NCBI RefSeq assembly: GCF_036067295.1
Contig: NZ_CP107954.1
Span: 2,976,001-3,040,000 of the forward strand
Direction: 5' to 3'
DNA: 64,000 nt
From: Kribbella sp. NBC_00382
GTDB taxonomy: Bacteria > Actinomycetota > Actinomycetes > Propionibacteriales > Kribbellaceae
This document shows positions 36,372-45,991 of the stretch, piece after piece. The position numbers were made by a program, and so were the translations under genes. The notes under the pieces are model-generated. The model saw only the letters and a list, made by a program, of their open reading frames with translations, searched no databases and was not told the origin of the DNA. Numbering within the stretch: position 1 is the first letter of the stretch; every line of letters begins with the position of its first letter.

Positions 36372-36771
36372 CTCGACTGAGCTGCTGGTGGTGGACGCCG
36401 CGAACGTGGTCGGCTCCCGCCCCGACGGCTGGTGGCGCGACCGCCCCGGCGCGGCCCGCCGCCTCCTCACCAAACTCCAAACCCTCCCACCCCAACTCGA
36501 AACCCCGACCGAGATCGCCGTAGTACTGGAAGGAGCAGCCAAGGCAGCAGTCGAATCTGCCCTCGACCCAGCCTTCCCAGACCTCCGGATAGTTCTGGCC
36601 TCGGGCTCAGGCGACGACGCCATCGTCGATCTGGTGGCCGAAGCCGTTGCCCAGGACAACAACCGGCCGATCACGGTGGTAACCGCCGACCGTGGCCTCC
36701 GCGCCCGCCTGGACCTCCTAGGCGCCCGAACCACCGGCCCAAGCTGGCTCTGGTCCCAGCTGCCGTCCTAA
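36337..36771 (+). CDS. NYN/PIN-like nuclease-fold protein
   Basis: This 144-residue protein opens with ELLVVDAANVVGSRPDGWWR and later ASGSGDDAIVDL and VVTADRGLRARL; the spaced Asp residues fit the metal site of NYN/PIN-type RNases. Related actinobacterial proteins are often labelled NTP pyrophosphohydrolase. GTG 36337 overlaps the upstream gene. It probably rides in the tad transcript, but a role in pilus biology is unknown. Confidence 0.65.
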   Translation: MTEEKTGRLTDDSTELLVVDAANVVGSRPDGWWRDRPGAARRLLTKLQTLPPQLETPTEIAVVLEGAAKAAVESALDPAFPDLRIVLASGSGDDAIVDLVAEAVAQDNNRPITVVTADRGLRARLDLLGARTTGPSWLWSQLPS

Positions 36772-36881
36772 CCCATCCTGAACCACCAGCTGCGCTGGAG
36801 GAGTTGGGCTGCTGGGGGGGTTCATCGGTGAGCTTTCGGGCCGGGAGTCTCGGGCGCGGGAGCGGCGCGAGGGGCTTGTGG

Positions 36882-37667
36882 TCAGGCGCCGGCGCCGCCG
36901 TCTATGGGGATGATGGCGCCGGTTACTACGGAGGCGCGGTCGCTGAGGAGCCAGGCGGCTAGTTCGGCGATCTCGCGGGGGTCGGCCATCCGGCCGAGTG
37001 GGGTGCTGGCGTTGATTCGGTCGACGATTCCTGGGGTTGCCGCCTCCCAGGTGTCAATCATCTCCGTCGCGGTGCCGCCGGGGGTGATGCCGTTCACGCG
37101 GACGCCTTGCGGGGCCCAGGTCACGGCGGCTGTCTCGGTGATGCTGTTGAGGGCGCGCTTCATCGCGCCGTACGCGGGGAGGGCTGGGTTCGCGCGGCGG
37201 CTGCCGATGCTCGAGGTGTTGACGATCGCGCCGCCTCCGCCTCGTCGCATCAGGGCGTACTCCGCGTTCATCGCGGTCCAGTGCGCCCGGAAGTTCACCG
37301 CGAACTGCTCCTCGATGTCCTCATCGGTGGTCGTGTCGAGCGGACCGGGCTGGTGTTGGATCGCCGCGCCGTTGTTGAACGCGCCGTCGAGCCGCCCGTG
37401 CAGCTCGTCGACCCGGTCGATGGCAGCGCGAATGCTCGCCCGGTCGGCGAGGTCCACGGTGACGGCATCCGCAACACCGCCATCACCGCGGATCTCGGCG
37501 ACGAGCTTCTCTAGTACGTCCGTACTGCGGGAAGCAAGCACGACGGCGGCCCCCTCCGCGGCGAACAAGCGCGCTGCAGCTGCCCCGATGCCGCGGCTCG
37601 CGCCAGTGATGAAAACGACCTTGCCGCTGAGGAGGCCGATGGATGTGCTGTTGATATTCGTGGTCAT
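36882..37667 (-). CDS. SDR family oxidoreductase
   Basis: A 261-residue classical SDR. It shows FITGASRGIGAAAARLF (cofactor binding), NNGAAI in place of the usual NNAG, the catalytic Ser region IVNTSSIGSRR, and YGAMKRAL as the YxxxK active site. The C-terminal IIPIDGGAGA is typical. It is divergent from the XRE regulator 85 bases away, which probably controls it. Confidence 0.85.
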   Translation of the reverse strand: MTTNINSTSIGLLSGKVVFITGASRGIGAAAARLFAAEGAAVVLASRSTDVLEKLVAEIRGDGGVADAVTVDLADRASIRAAIDRVDELHGRLDGAFNNGAAIQHQPGPLDTTTDEDIEEQFAVNFRAHWTAMNAEYALMRRGGGGAIVNTSSIGSRRANPALPAYGAMKRALNSITETAAVTWAPQGVRVNGITPGGTATEMIDTWEAATPGIVDRINASTPLGRMADPREIAELAAWLLSDRASVVTGAIIPIDGGAGA

Positions 37668-37752
37668 GCCACCAGCTTCAGGCGGTAGCCGATCCGGATA
37701 CAGGCACAGGTTGTACCAGGATCCGCCGGCGCACAGCGGGCAGACTGGGGAC

Positions 37753-38607
37753 ATGGACAAGCAGGAGCTCGGAGCGTTCCTCCGGAGTCGCCGTGAGCGC
37801 CTCCGGCCGGAGGATGTGGGGCTGCCGTCGGGAGCGCGGCGCCGGACGCCGGGCCTTCGTCGCGAGGAGGTGGCGGTTCTCGCACACATCTCCACCGAGT
37901 ACTACGTACGACTCGAGCAAGGTCGGGCACCGCGTCCGTCCGGCGAGGTGCTGGCTGGGATCGCGGGGGCGTTGCGACTTACGGAGGCGGAGTCCGATCA
38001 CCTCCATGTGCTCGCCGGTACTGCGCCGAGTCGTACCGGACTGCATCGACGCGATGTCCGCCCGAGCATCCTCGCCCTCCTCGAACGGCTGCCGCAGACG
38101 GCCGGCTTCGTGACGTCCGCCCTGTTCGAGGTACTCGCTTGGAACGACCTCGCGGCGGCACTGATGGAGAACTTCGCCGAGCAGTCTCCTGAGGACCGCA
38201 ATCTCGCCCGTCGAGCCTTCCTCACGCCGACCCGCGACGATGGCGTGATGCTCTATGGGGTCTCCGACGTCATGGAGTTCCGGCAGAACGTCGTGATGGA
38301 GCTGCGGTCCACCTTCGCCCGATACCCGTCCGACCCCGAGGTGATCGGGCTTGTCGAGGAGTTGCGCGCCGGCAGCTCCGAGTTCGCCCGCCTCTGGGAG
38401 CGGCACGACGTACAAGCCACCCAGATGCTCACGAAGACCTTCCACCACCCGGTCGTCGGCGCCATCACCGTCGACTGCGATTCGCTAGCCCTCACCGACC
38501 GCGACCAGCACCTGGTCCTCTACAGCGCCCCACCCGGCTCCCGAGACGCCGAAGCCCTAGCCCTCCTCAACGTCCTCGGCGCCGAAGCCACCAACTACCG
38601 GCGATAG
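37753..38607 (+). CDS. XRE-family regulator with MmyB-like ligand domain
   Basis: This 284-residue protein has an N-terminal helix-turn-helix (LGAFLRSRRERLRPEDVGLP, then RRTPGLRREEVAVLAHIS) and a C-terminal MmyB-like domain (ALFEVLAWNDLAAALMENF, VVMELRSTFARYPSDPE). Members of this group often sit divergent to an oxidoreductase they control, as here. ATG 37753 is supported by GGGGA spacing upstream. Confidence 0.88.
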   Translation: MDKQELGAFLRSRRERLRPEDVGLPSGARRRTPGLRREEVAVLAHISTEYYVRLEQGRAPRPSGEVLAGIAGALRLTEAESDHLHVLAGTAPSRTGLHRRDVRPSILALLERLPQTAGFVTSALFEVLAWNDLAAALMENFAEQSPEDRNLARRAFLTPTRDDGVMLYGVSDVMEFRQNVVMELRSTFARYPSDPEVIGLVEELRAGSSEFARLWERHDVQATQMLTKTFHHPVVGAITVDCDSLALTDRDQHLVLYSAPPGSRDAEALALLNVLGAEATNYRR

Positions 38608-38736
38608 CCCAGTACTCCGATCCCCGACTACCGAGGTCGCGGTACGGATCCTCGCGCGGCCGTGTCCGGGGGCCCGATGGCTGTGGGTCGGCGGGGTGGG
38701 TGCCACCGCAGTCGGGGCGATGGCAGGGCGAGCGCC

Positions 38737-38805
38737 GCCGCATGGCGGGGCGAGGGCTGGCCGCGTGGCGGCGCGAGCGGTGGCCGCATGGCGCGGCTCG
38801 ATGGG
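38737..38805. repeat. Three imperfect 23-bp tandem repeats
   Basis: Units start at 38737, 38760 and 38783, each opening GCCGCRTGGCG, in the gap between the XRE gene and the response regulator end. No open frame with coding character covers them. Confidence 0.6.
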
Positions 38806-38823
38806 CTGGCGTCGCGGCGGGCT

Positions 38824-39444
38824 TCAGTCGAGGAGCCAGCCGTTTTGTTCGGCTGTTTGGATGGCGTCGGCTCGGGTGCGGGCGCCGGTCTTGCCGATGG
38901 CGGACCAGAGGCGGGTGCGGACTACGCGTTCGGAGACCTGGAGGTTGCGGGCCATCAGGGCGATGGTGCCGCCTTCGCGCGCCGCTCGGAGGGTCTCGGT
39001 TTCGCCGTCGTTGAGGGGGCTGTCGGCGTAGCGGAGGGTTTCGGCGGCGAGGTTGGCGTCGACTACGCGCAGGCCGAGGTGGACTCGGCGTACGGCGTCG
39101 GCCAGCTGGGGAGCGGGGCTGCCTTTGAGGGCGAAGCCTTTGGCGCCGGCTTCCAGGCCGCGGCGGAGATGGCCGGGGCGGCCGTATGTGGTGAGGATGA
39201 CGACGCGGCACTCCGGCATCGAGGTGCGCAGCCTGCTGGTCACGCTGAGGCTGTTGGCGCCGGGGCCGGCTGCGTCGAGCAGGGCGACGTTGGCGCGGTG
39301 CTGTTTCGCGGCGCCGACCACGTCGTCGGAGCGGCGGAGTTCGGCGACGACCTCCAGATCCTGTTCGCGTTCCAGACCGCTTCTGAGCACGCCTCGGCTG
39401 AGGATCTGGTCGTCGACCAGCAGCAGCCGGATGCGGTCTTGCAA
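38824..39444 (-). CDS. NarL/LuxR-type response regulator, orphan
   Basis: This 206-residue protein has a receiver domain (about residues 4-120) with the acidic pair LLLVDDQ, phospho-acceptor Asp in VALLDAAG, Thr in VVILTTYG and Lys in FALKGSP. A LuxR helix-turn-helix is C-terminal (MARNLQVSERVVRTRLWSAI). I chose TTG 39444 because GGAGG lies just upstream; a longer frame to 39522 adds a non-conserved leader. No histidine kinase gene is adjacent, so its partner is elsewhere. Confidence 0.8.
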   Translation of the reverse strand: MQDRIRLLLVDDQILSRGVLRSGLEREQDLEVVAELRRSDDVVGAAKQHRANVALLDAAGPGANSLSVTSRLRTSMPECRVVILTTYGRPGHLRRGLEAGAKGFALKGSPAPQLADAVRRVHLGLRVVDANLAAETLRYADSPLNDGETETLRAAREGGTIALMARNLQVSERVVRTRLWSAIGKTGARTRADAIQTAEQNGWLLD

Positions 39445-39950
39445 ACGAGCCTCCGGGGGACCGTCCGGGCGCCGGGGAAGTGCGTCCGGGAGGAGATGAG
39501 CAGGACTTCGGTTCCAGATCATGGAGCCCTGAAACTCAGCGCGTCCACATCAACGCGACATCTCTACCAGATTGCGACCAGATCGCGACCAGACAGAACC
39601 CACGCAACGCCGGGCCATCCGCGGACCCGCTGACCGGCGGCTGCCAGTGGTGAGGGGGAGGGCCGTGGTCCGGGGGCCAGAGGGTGCGGCGGGGCGGGGA
39701 AGCTGGGGGCGGCCGGGAGGGCCGAGGCGGTCGGCGCGTGGTGCGGGGGCGGCCAGTTGGTGTCGTGGGGAAGCGGCTGGGGACGGCTGGTGTGAGAGAG
39801 CCGCCAGCCGGCCGGCCGGCTAGCGGAGGCGGGAGGGAATCGGGGCGGCTGGTGGGGATGGCGGAGAGCGACGGCGCGGCGGCCAGCTGGTGCGGCGGGA
39901 GCCGGCGGCGGTCAGGTCGTGAGGGTGGGGCCGGCGTCGGCTGGCGGCGG
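39445..39950. other. Intergenic, G-rich low-complexity stretch
   Basis: No supported gene. From about 39655 to 39955 the plus strand is dominated by G-runs with recurring degenerate CGGCCAGYTGGTG-like units and a GCCGGCCGGCCGGC block near 39810. Many GGG/GGGG runs make G-quadruplexes possible. Frames across it are open in several registers only because of composition. Confidence 0.6.
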
Positions 39951-41197
39951 TTAGGTGGTGAGGGAGAGGAAGCGGTTGGTGTGGGTGATGAGGGCGGTGC
40001 CGGGGTTGGCGGGGGCCGGTACGGACTCGAAGGACGAGCGGATGGCGTGCTGCGTACCGTCAGCGGTGAGCAGCAGCGTGTTGGGTGCGTCGACGACCAC
40101 CAACTCTTTGCCGTTGCGGAGGACGACCGGCGCGTCGTACCCCGCCGAGACCGCAGTACGCCCAGCGGCGAGCCCCTCCAACACGGCGGGGACTAGCTCG
40201 TCTGGGCCTTCGGCGTTGGCGTCGATGGCTATCCAGGTGGTGGGGATGCCGGGCGTAGTGAGGGAGCTGGGGTTGTGGTAGTCGCTGCCGCCGATGGGGG
40301 TTGTGCCTTGGCCCCAGGCTTGCCACCAGGCGACGGGGCCGCCCCAGGTGTGGTCTAGCCAGGAGGAGTGCCAGATCTCGGCTAGCGGTGGGTGTTCCGG
40401 CAGCGGGTGGCGCCAGGAGCAGTCGCCGCCTAGGGGGTGGTTGATCGAGAGCAGGCCTCCGCGGCGGGCGACCTCGGTGACCCAGGTGGACGCCGGTTGG
40501 CGGAAGTCGATGACGCCGATGGCACCAAAGGCGTTGGCATGGCCGGTGTCGGTGGTCACCTCCTGCCCGGGGATCAGACCGATGCCGAACCTCCGGCCGA
40601 GTCCACCGAGTTCGGCGTGATGTGCCTCGGTGTTGTGGTCGGTGATCGCCATGACGTCCAGCCCAGCCGACACCCCGAGTGCGGCGAGGTTGGCGACGGG
40701 TGTTGAGCCGTCCGAGTGCAGGGAGTGCGCATGGAAGTCACCAGCCACCCACCGAAGCCCGTCGGCGGCAGGTATGACCCGGCGCGGCGGACGAGCCGGT
40801 ACGCCGACAGCACCCGTCAACGCGACGTACTCGTCCAGTCCCGGGATCACCGAAACCGGCCCCGTCACAGCCTCGACCACCAGCTCGACACCCTCGACCG
40901 GGAGCCGATGCAGCCCGATCACCACGAACCAGGTGCCCTCCTCCAACTCACCGGCCACATAGCCAGGTGTGGCGGCTGTGGGAGTGATGGCAAAGGTCCG
41001 CCGCGCGCCACCGGACCACCCGCGCCAGCCGCCGGCACCTTCGCAACCGAGGTCGATCACCGCGCCCTCGACCTCGGGGACCGTCAGGGTGACCAGCAGT
41101 CCTGGGCAGCCCGCAGGGATGTCGACGGGCAGCGAGTGCCAGACGGATGCGGCCCGGTCGTCCAGCGTCCACCGCTGCCGGTACGTCGTGATCGCCA

Positions 41198-41198
<1 letters not shown>
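39951..41198 (-). CDS. CehA/McbA-type PHP-domain metallohydrolase
   Basis: This 415-residue protein has an N-terminal beta-rich domain (about residues 1-145) and a PHP-fold metal site: GDFHAHSLHSDGS, AITDHNTEAHH, IPGQEVTTDTGHANAFG, LSINHPLGGD and IGGSDYHNP. This order fits CehA/McbA-like phosphoesterases. No signal peptide, so it acts on an imported substrate. It is the last gene of the ABC importer operon, overlapping the ATPase gene by one base. A hydrolase coupled to an importer suggests it cleaves the imported compound, perhaps a phospho- or phosphodiester sugar; this is inference. Confidence 0.82.
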
Positions 41199-42285
<1,087 letters not shown>

Positions 42286-42286
<1 letters not shown>

Positions 42287-43107
42287 CAGCTCTTGATCCC
42301 TCCATGGAAGCGGAACCCGTAGCGCGAGTTCACCAGCAGATACAGCACGACGACCGGGATCGAGAACAGCAACGAGAACACCGGCAGGACCTGCAGATTG
42401 ACGCTGCCACCCTCGTCGGTGAAGGTCTGCATCAGGACCGGCCCGGGTTGCAGCTCGATCGACCGGATCAGCAGGAAGGGCACCAGGAAGTTGCCCCACG
42501 AGTTGACGAACGCCCAGACCAGGATGGTCGCCAGCCCCGGCCGGGCAACGGGAAGTACGACGTCCCGCAGGATCTGCATCGGCGAAGCGCCGAACACCCG
42601 GGCCGACTCCTCGTACGACTTCGGCACCGCGTCGACGAAGTCCTTCAGGATGAAGATTGCCGCGGGCAACAACCCGCCGGTCATCACCAGCGCGACACCG
42701 AACCGCGAGTCGATCAGCCCGAGCTGGAACATCATCACGAAGATCGGCACCATCGCGGCGGTCCCGGTGACCACCGACGACAGCAGCAATAGCCCGTACA
42801 GCAAGGCGTCCCGCCCTGGGATGCGTACCCGCGACAGCGCATAGCTCGCCAGCGCCGCGAAGACAGTCACCGCCAAAGCCGTAGTACCGCAGATCAGCAG
42901 CGAGTTGACCATCGAGTGCAGCGCATAGGGATGCTCGAACGTCTTGCGAACGTTGTCGAGCGTCCAGTCCGGCCAGTGCACGCCCAGGCCCGGCGACGAG
43001 TCGAACGGCGCCGAGGCGATCCACAGCATCGGTACGGCGAAGAACAGCGTGATGACGCAGATCATCACGTAGAAGCCGATCCGCCGTACTACGTAAGCCG
43101 GGTTCAC
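42286..43107 (-). CDS. ABC sugar permease, MalG-like
   Basis: This 273-residue protein has six membrane helices and the cytoplasmic EAA loop (EESARVFGASPMQILRDVVL) that contacts the ATPase. The N-terminus MNPAYVVRRIGFYVMICVIT fits CUT1 inner-membrane permeases. It overlaps the upstream permease gene by 4 bases and the ATPase start by one. Confidence 0.9.
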
Positions 43108-44027
43108 GAGCGCCTCCGCAACAGTCGCAGGTAGAGCAACGCGACGAGCAGGTTCGCGATCAGCAGCAGGAACGAGATCGCCGACGAGTAGCCGAGCTCA
43201 CCGCCCTGCAGCGCGACGTTGTAGATGTAGACCGGCACGGTCTCCGACTCGTGGTTGGGGCCGCCGCGGGTGAGCAGGAACGGCGAGAAGTCGTTCGCGG
43301 TCCACAGCGAGATCAGCAGCGTGTTGGTCAGCACGTGCCCGCGGATGTGCGGGAACACGATGTCCCGCAGCGTCTGCCAGCCCGACGCCCCGACCATCCG
43401 TGCCGATTCGAGCTGCGACGGTGGTACCGCCTGCAGCGCGGACGAGTAGAGCATCATCGAGAAGGCCGTACCGCGCCAGGTGTTGAACAGCACCAGGCAG
43501 ACCATCGGGTAGTCGATCAGCCAGGCGGTGCCCTGCGTCCCGAGGATGCTGTTCAGCGTCCCGGTGTCCCGGTCGAAGAACGCGATCCACAGGTACGCCA
43601 CCACAGTCGACGGCAGGATCCAGGCCAACAGAACAAGGCCTTCCACGGTACGTCGAACAGCCGGGCGCGCGCGCCGCATCGTCCAGGCAAGCGCAAAGCC
43701 GAGGATGTTCTGCCCGATGGTCGCCGAACCGAGTACGAACAGCAGCGTCAGCCACAGTGCATTGTGGAACAGCGCGTCGTTGAGCGCCTTCGTGTAGTTC
43801 GACAGGCCGACGATCGATGGGGACACGGCCTCGACCCCGGTGAGCCGGTAGTTCGTGATGCCGATGTAGATCGTCCAGATCGCCGGGAAGACCAGGAAGG
43901 CCCCGATCAGCAACAGCGCCGGCGCCACGAAGCCGAGGGCCCGGCCGATGCCGAGTCCTGCGACGTCCTGGGCCGGACCGCGGACCCGTGCCGGGCGGCC
44001 CGGCACGGGTTCGGTGACGGAAGCCAT
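43104..44027 (-). CDS. ABC sugar permease, MalF-like
   Basis: This 307-residue permease has an N-terminal cytoplasmic extension, six membrane helices and an EAA loop (LESARMVGASGWQTLRDIVF). It pairs with the MalG-like protein to form the channel. Its start overlaps the binding-protein stop by one base. Confidence 0.9.
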   Translation of the reverse strand: MASVTEPVPGRPARVRGPAQDVAGLGIGRALGFVAPALLLIGAFLVFPAIWTIYIGITNYRLTGVEAVSPSIVGLSNYTKALNDALFHNALWLTLLFVLGSATIGQNILGFALAWTMRRARPAVRRTVEGLVLLAWILPSTVVAYLWIAFFDRDTGTLNSILGTQGTAWLIDYPMVCLVLFNTWRGTAFSMMLYSSALQAVPPSQLESARMVGASGWQTLRDIVFPHIRGHVLTNTLLISLWTANDFSPFLLTRGGPNHESETVPVYIYNVALQGGELGYSSAISFLLLIANLLVALLYLRLLRRRS

Positions 44028-45454
44028 CAGTTGCTGGTGACCTTGTCCTTGCTACCCGCGGCAGCCTCGACGGCCGTCTGGTAGCTCTTCGCCGCGGCAT
44101 CGGTGGTCTTGCCGCCGACCACGTCCGCGGTCGCCTGCTGCAGCGCCGCCGAGACCTTCGGGTACTCCGCCATGCCCGGCCGGTACTGCGTCAGCGGGAG
44201 CACCTTGGTGGCGACGAAGGTCAGCATCGGGTCGCTGGCCAGGACCTCGGTGTTGACGTCCGTGCGCTGGGTGATCTTGGCGGCGCCGTCCAGGGAGGCC
44301 TTGACCATCTCGGCCGAGTTCATGAACTGCAGCAGCTCCCAGGCCTGCTGGGGGAACTTGGTGTTCGGGTTGATCGCGGTCGCGCCGCCACCGGACATCG
44401 AGACGAAGTCCTGGCCCTTGATCCCGCCGCCGGCCTTGCTGGCCGGGATCAGCGCGTAGCCGACCGCCGAGTCGCGGTCCGCCATCTTCGCGACGCCCTC
44501 CTTCGGCTCGACGACGCTGCGCCAGAAGTAGTCGCTCTCCAGCAGGATGCCGATCTTGTTCGCGGCGAACTCGGCGAACGACTTGTCCCGCCCCTTCGCC
44601 TCGCGCTGCAGGATCGGGTCGCCGAGGCCGCCGGCGTAGATCGACTTGTAGAAGTCGAGCACTTGGCGGAGCTGCGGGGTGTTGCCCAGCCACTTGCCGT
44701 CGGTGTTGATGGCTGCGCCGGTACCGACCAGCAGCGGCAGAACGCCCTGCATGGTGGTGGCCTCGCCCATCGCAGTACCGGCGTTGATCTGGATCGGCGT
44801 CACGCCGGCCAGCTTCTTCAGCGCCTGGCCGGCCGCGGTGATGTCGTCCCACGACTTGGGCTGCCAGTCGGCCGGCAGCCCGGCCTGCGCGAACAGCTTC
44901 TTGTTGAAGTACAGGACCCGCCCGTCGGTTCCACCCGGTACGCCGTACCGCTTGCCGTCGAAGCTGCCGAGCTGCTGGACCGAATCCGGGATCTGCTTCC
45001 AGCCGTCCCAGCCGTCGACCTTGGCGGCGTCCCCGACGGTGTCGGTGAGCGGCTTGATGTAGCCGGCCTGGGCGAACTCGCCGACCCAGATGCCGTCGAT
45101 GCTGAACAGGTCCGGGCCGGCCTTGTTCGACAGGCTGAGCGCGAGCTTCTGCTTGTAGACCTCGTCGTCGGAGCCGTCGCCCTGGAACTTCACCGTGACG
45201 TCGACGCCCTTGGCCTTCTGCGCCTCGACGAACTTCGGGATCAGCACGTCCTCGGTGAACTCGGCGCCGGCGCTGCTCTTGCCGCCCTTGACCGAGTTTG
45301 AGCCGATCACCAGCTCGACCTTCTTGGCATCGGAGTTGCGGTTCGCGTCCTGGTCGCCGCTGCCGGAGTCCGACGAGCCGAGGCAGCCGGTGAGGAGTAC
45401 GGAGGCCGCCGTTCCCAGAACGGCCAGCCGGAACAAGCGCGGGATACGTCGCAT
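44027..45454 (-). CDS. ABC importer substrate-binding lipoprotein
   Basis: A 475-residue extracellular solute-binding protein family 1 member. A lipoprotein signal peptide ends in the lipobox LLTGC, followed by a Ser/Gly/Asp linker and the type II binding fold (IPKFVEAQKAKGVDVTVKFQ, YFNKKLFAQAGLP, SGGGATAINPNT). It should capture a carbohydrate-like ligand at the outer membrane face. First gene of the operon; an AAGGAG-type ribosome site lies upstream of ATG 45454. Confidence 0.9.
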   Translation of the reverse strand: MRRIPRLFRLAVLGTAASVLLTGCLGSSDSGSGDQDANRNSDAKKVELVIGSNSVKGGKSSAGAEFTEDVLIPKFVEAQKAKGVDVTVKFQGDGSDDEVYKQKLALSLSNKAGPDLFSIDGIWVGEFAQAGYIKPLTDTVGDAAKVDGWDGWKQIPDSVQQLGSFDGKRYGVPGGTDGRVLYFNKKLFAQAGLPADWQPKSWDDITAAGQALKKLAGVTPIQINAGTAMGEATTMQGVLPLLVGTGAAINTDGKWLGNTPQLRQVLDFYKSIYAGGLGDPILQREAKGRDKSFAEFAANKIGILLESDYFWRSVVEPKEGVAKMADRDSAVGYALIPASKAGGGIKGQDFVSMSGGGATAINPNTKFPQQAWELLQFMNSAEMVKASLDGAAKITQRTDVNTEVLASDPMLTFVATKVLPLTQYRPGMAEYPKVSAALQQATADVVGGKTTDAAAKSYQTAVEAAAGSKDKVTSN

Positions 45455-45757
45455 CAGGGGGCTCCTTGCGTGGTCAGTGCAGCCAGTGCCGGTTCACCTT
45501 GGCACTCGGCGGGAACTTTGTGAAGACTTTTAAACGGCGAAGGAGGAAACGTTGTTAATTTCCAACGTCAAGTGGTTGCCCTCGGCTACGGCGGGCAGGC
45601 GGCCCGGGGCCGTCAAATCGGATCCGAGCGGCGCGCATTGCGGAAGAGTTAAAGCTCCCTCGCGGTTGTATGACAAAGAGTAGGTGTCTAGATACAGAAC
45701 GTGATGGCGCGAGGTAGCGTCAGTGCCGATCGGATCATCGGAGCGGAGGTGAAGAAC
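45455..45757. other. Intergenic region between ABC operon and peptide gene
   Basis: It must carry both divergent promoters. A GTGCC/GGCAC dyad flanks 45484-45503, and AGGAGG at 45541-45546 precedes a weak 43-codon TTG frame (45552-45683) not accepted as a gene. The promoter of the peptide gene is listed separately. Confidence 0.4.
45666..45694 (+). promoter_or_regulatory. Promoter of the His/Trp-rich peptide gene
   Basis: TTGTAT (45666-45671) and TAGATA (45689-45694) are exactly 17 bp apart. The predicted start near 45701 leaves a leader of about 57 bases before the peptide ATG. Confidence 0.5.
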
Positions 45758-45832
45758 ATGCTGCTCGGACTTCTCGAGGACCTTCTTGGTGGTTGCCACT
45801 GGCACCACTGGCACCACCACTGCTGGTGGTGA
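45758..45832 (+). CDS. 24-residue His/Trp/Cys-rich peptide
   Basis: ATG 45758 is preceded at ideal spacing (7 bases) by GGAGGT (45745-45750). The product has two parts: an amphipathic leucine-rich start (MLLGLLEDLLGG) and a tail made only of Cys, His and Trp (CHWHHWHHHCWW). Six His and two Cys in twelve residues make a metal-binding site likely. It has its own promoter and a strong terminator 100 bases downstream, so it looks like an independent unit. I do not recognise a family. It could be a metallopeptide, a regulatory leader peptide or a precursor of a modified peptide; no processing enzyme is adjacent. Confidence 0.55.
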   Translation: MLLGLLEDLLGGCHWHHWHHHCWW

Positions 45833-45909
45833 TCGGCCGACCGGGCCGCTCCGCTGACGCGCAAGCAGCGGATCGCCCAGCACTGCGAACACTGAGGATC
45901 TGACCACCG

Positions 45910-45923
45910 CGGTTCATGAACCG
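45910..45923. promoter_or_regulatory. 14-bp perfect palindrome
   Basis: CGGTTCATGAACCG is fully self-complementary and lies 9 bases before the terminator hairpin. A related GGTTC dyad occurs at 46826-46838 on the far side of the lectin gene. Confidence 0.35.
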
Positions 45924-45931
45924 AAAGGAAG

Positions 45932-45963
45932 GGGCCGGTCCCGAGAAATCTCGGGACCGGCCC
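45932..45963. terminator. Strong hairpin terminator
   Basis: GGGCCGGTCCCGAGA (45932-45946) pairs perfectly with 45949-45963 around AA, giving a 15-bp stem. It serves the peptide gene on one side and the lectin gene on the other. Confidence 0.85.
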
Positions 45964-45991
45964 TCCTCTGTGTGGCTGAGGATCCTCCTCG

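Noticed and set aside
45552-45683. 43-codon TTG frame after AGGAGG
   Set aside because: The ribosome site is good, but the product has no recognisable feature, third positions are not biased, and the peptide promoter lies inside it.
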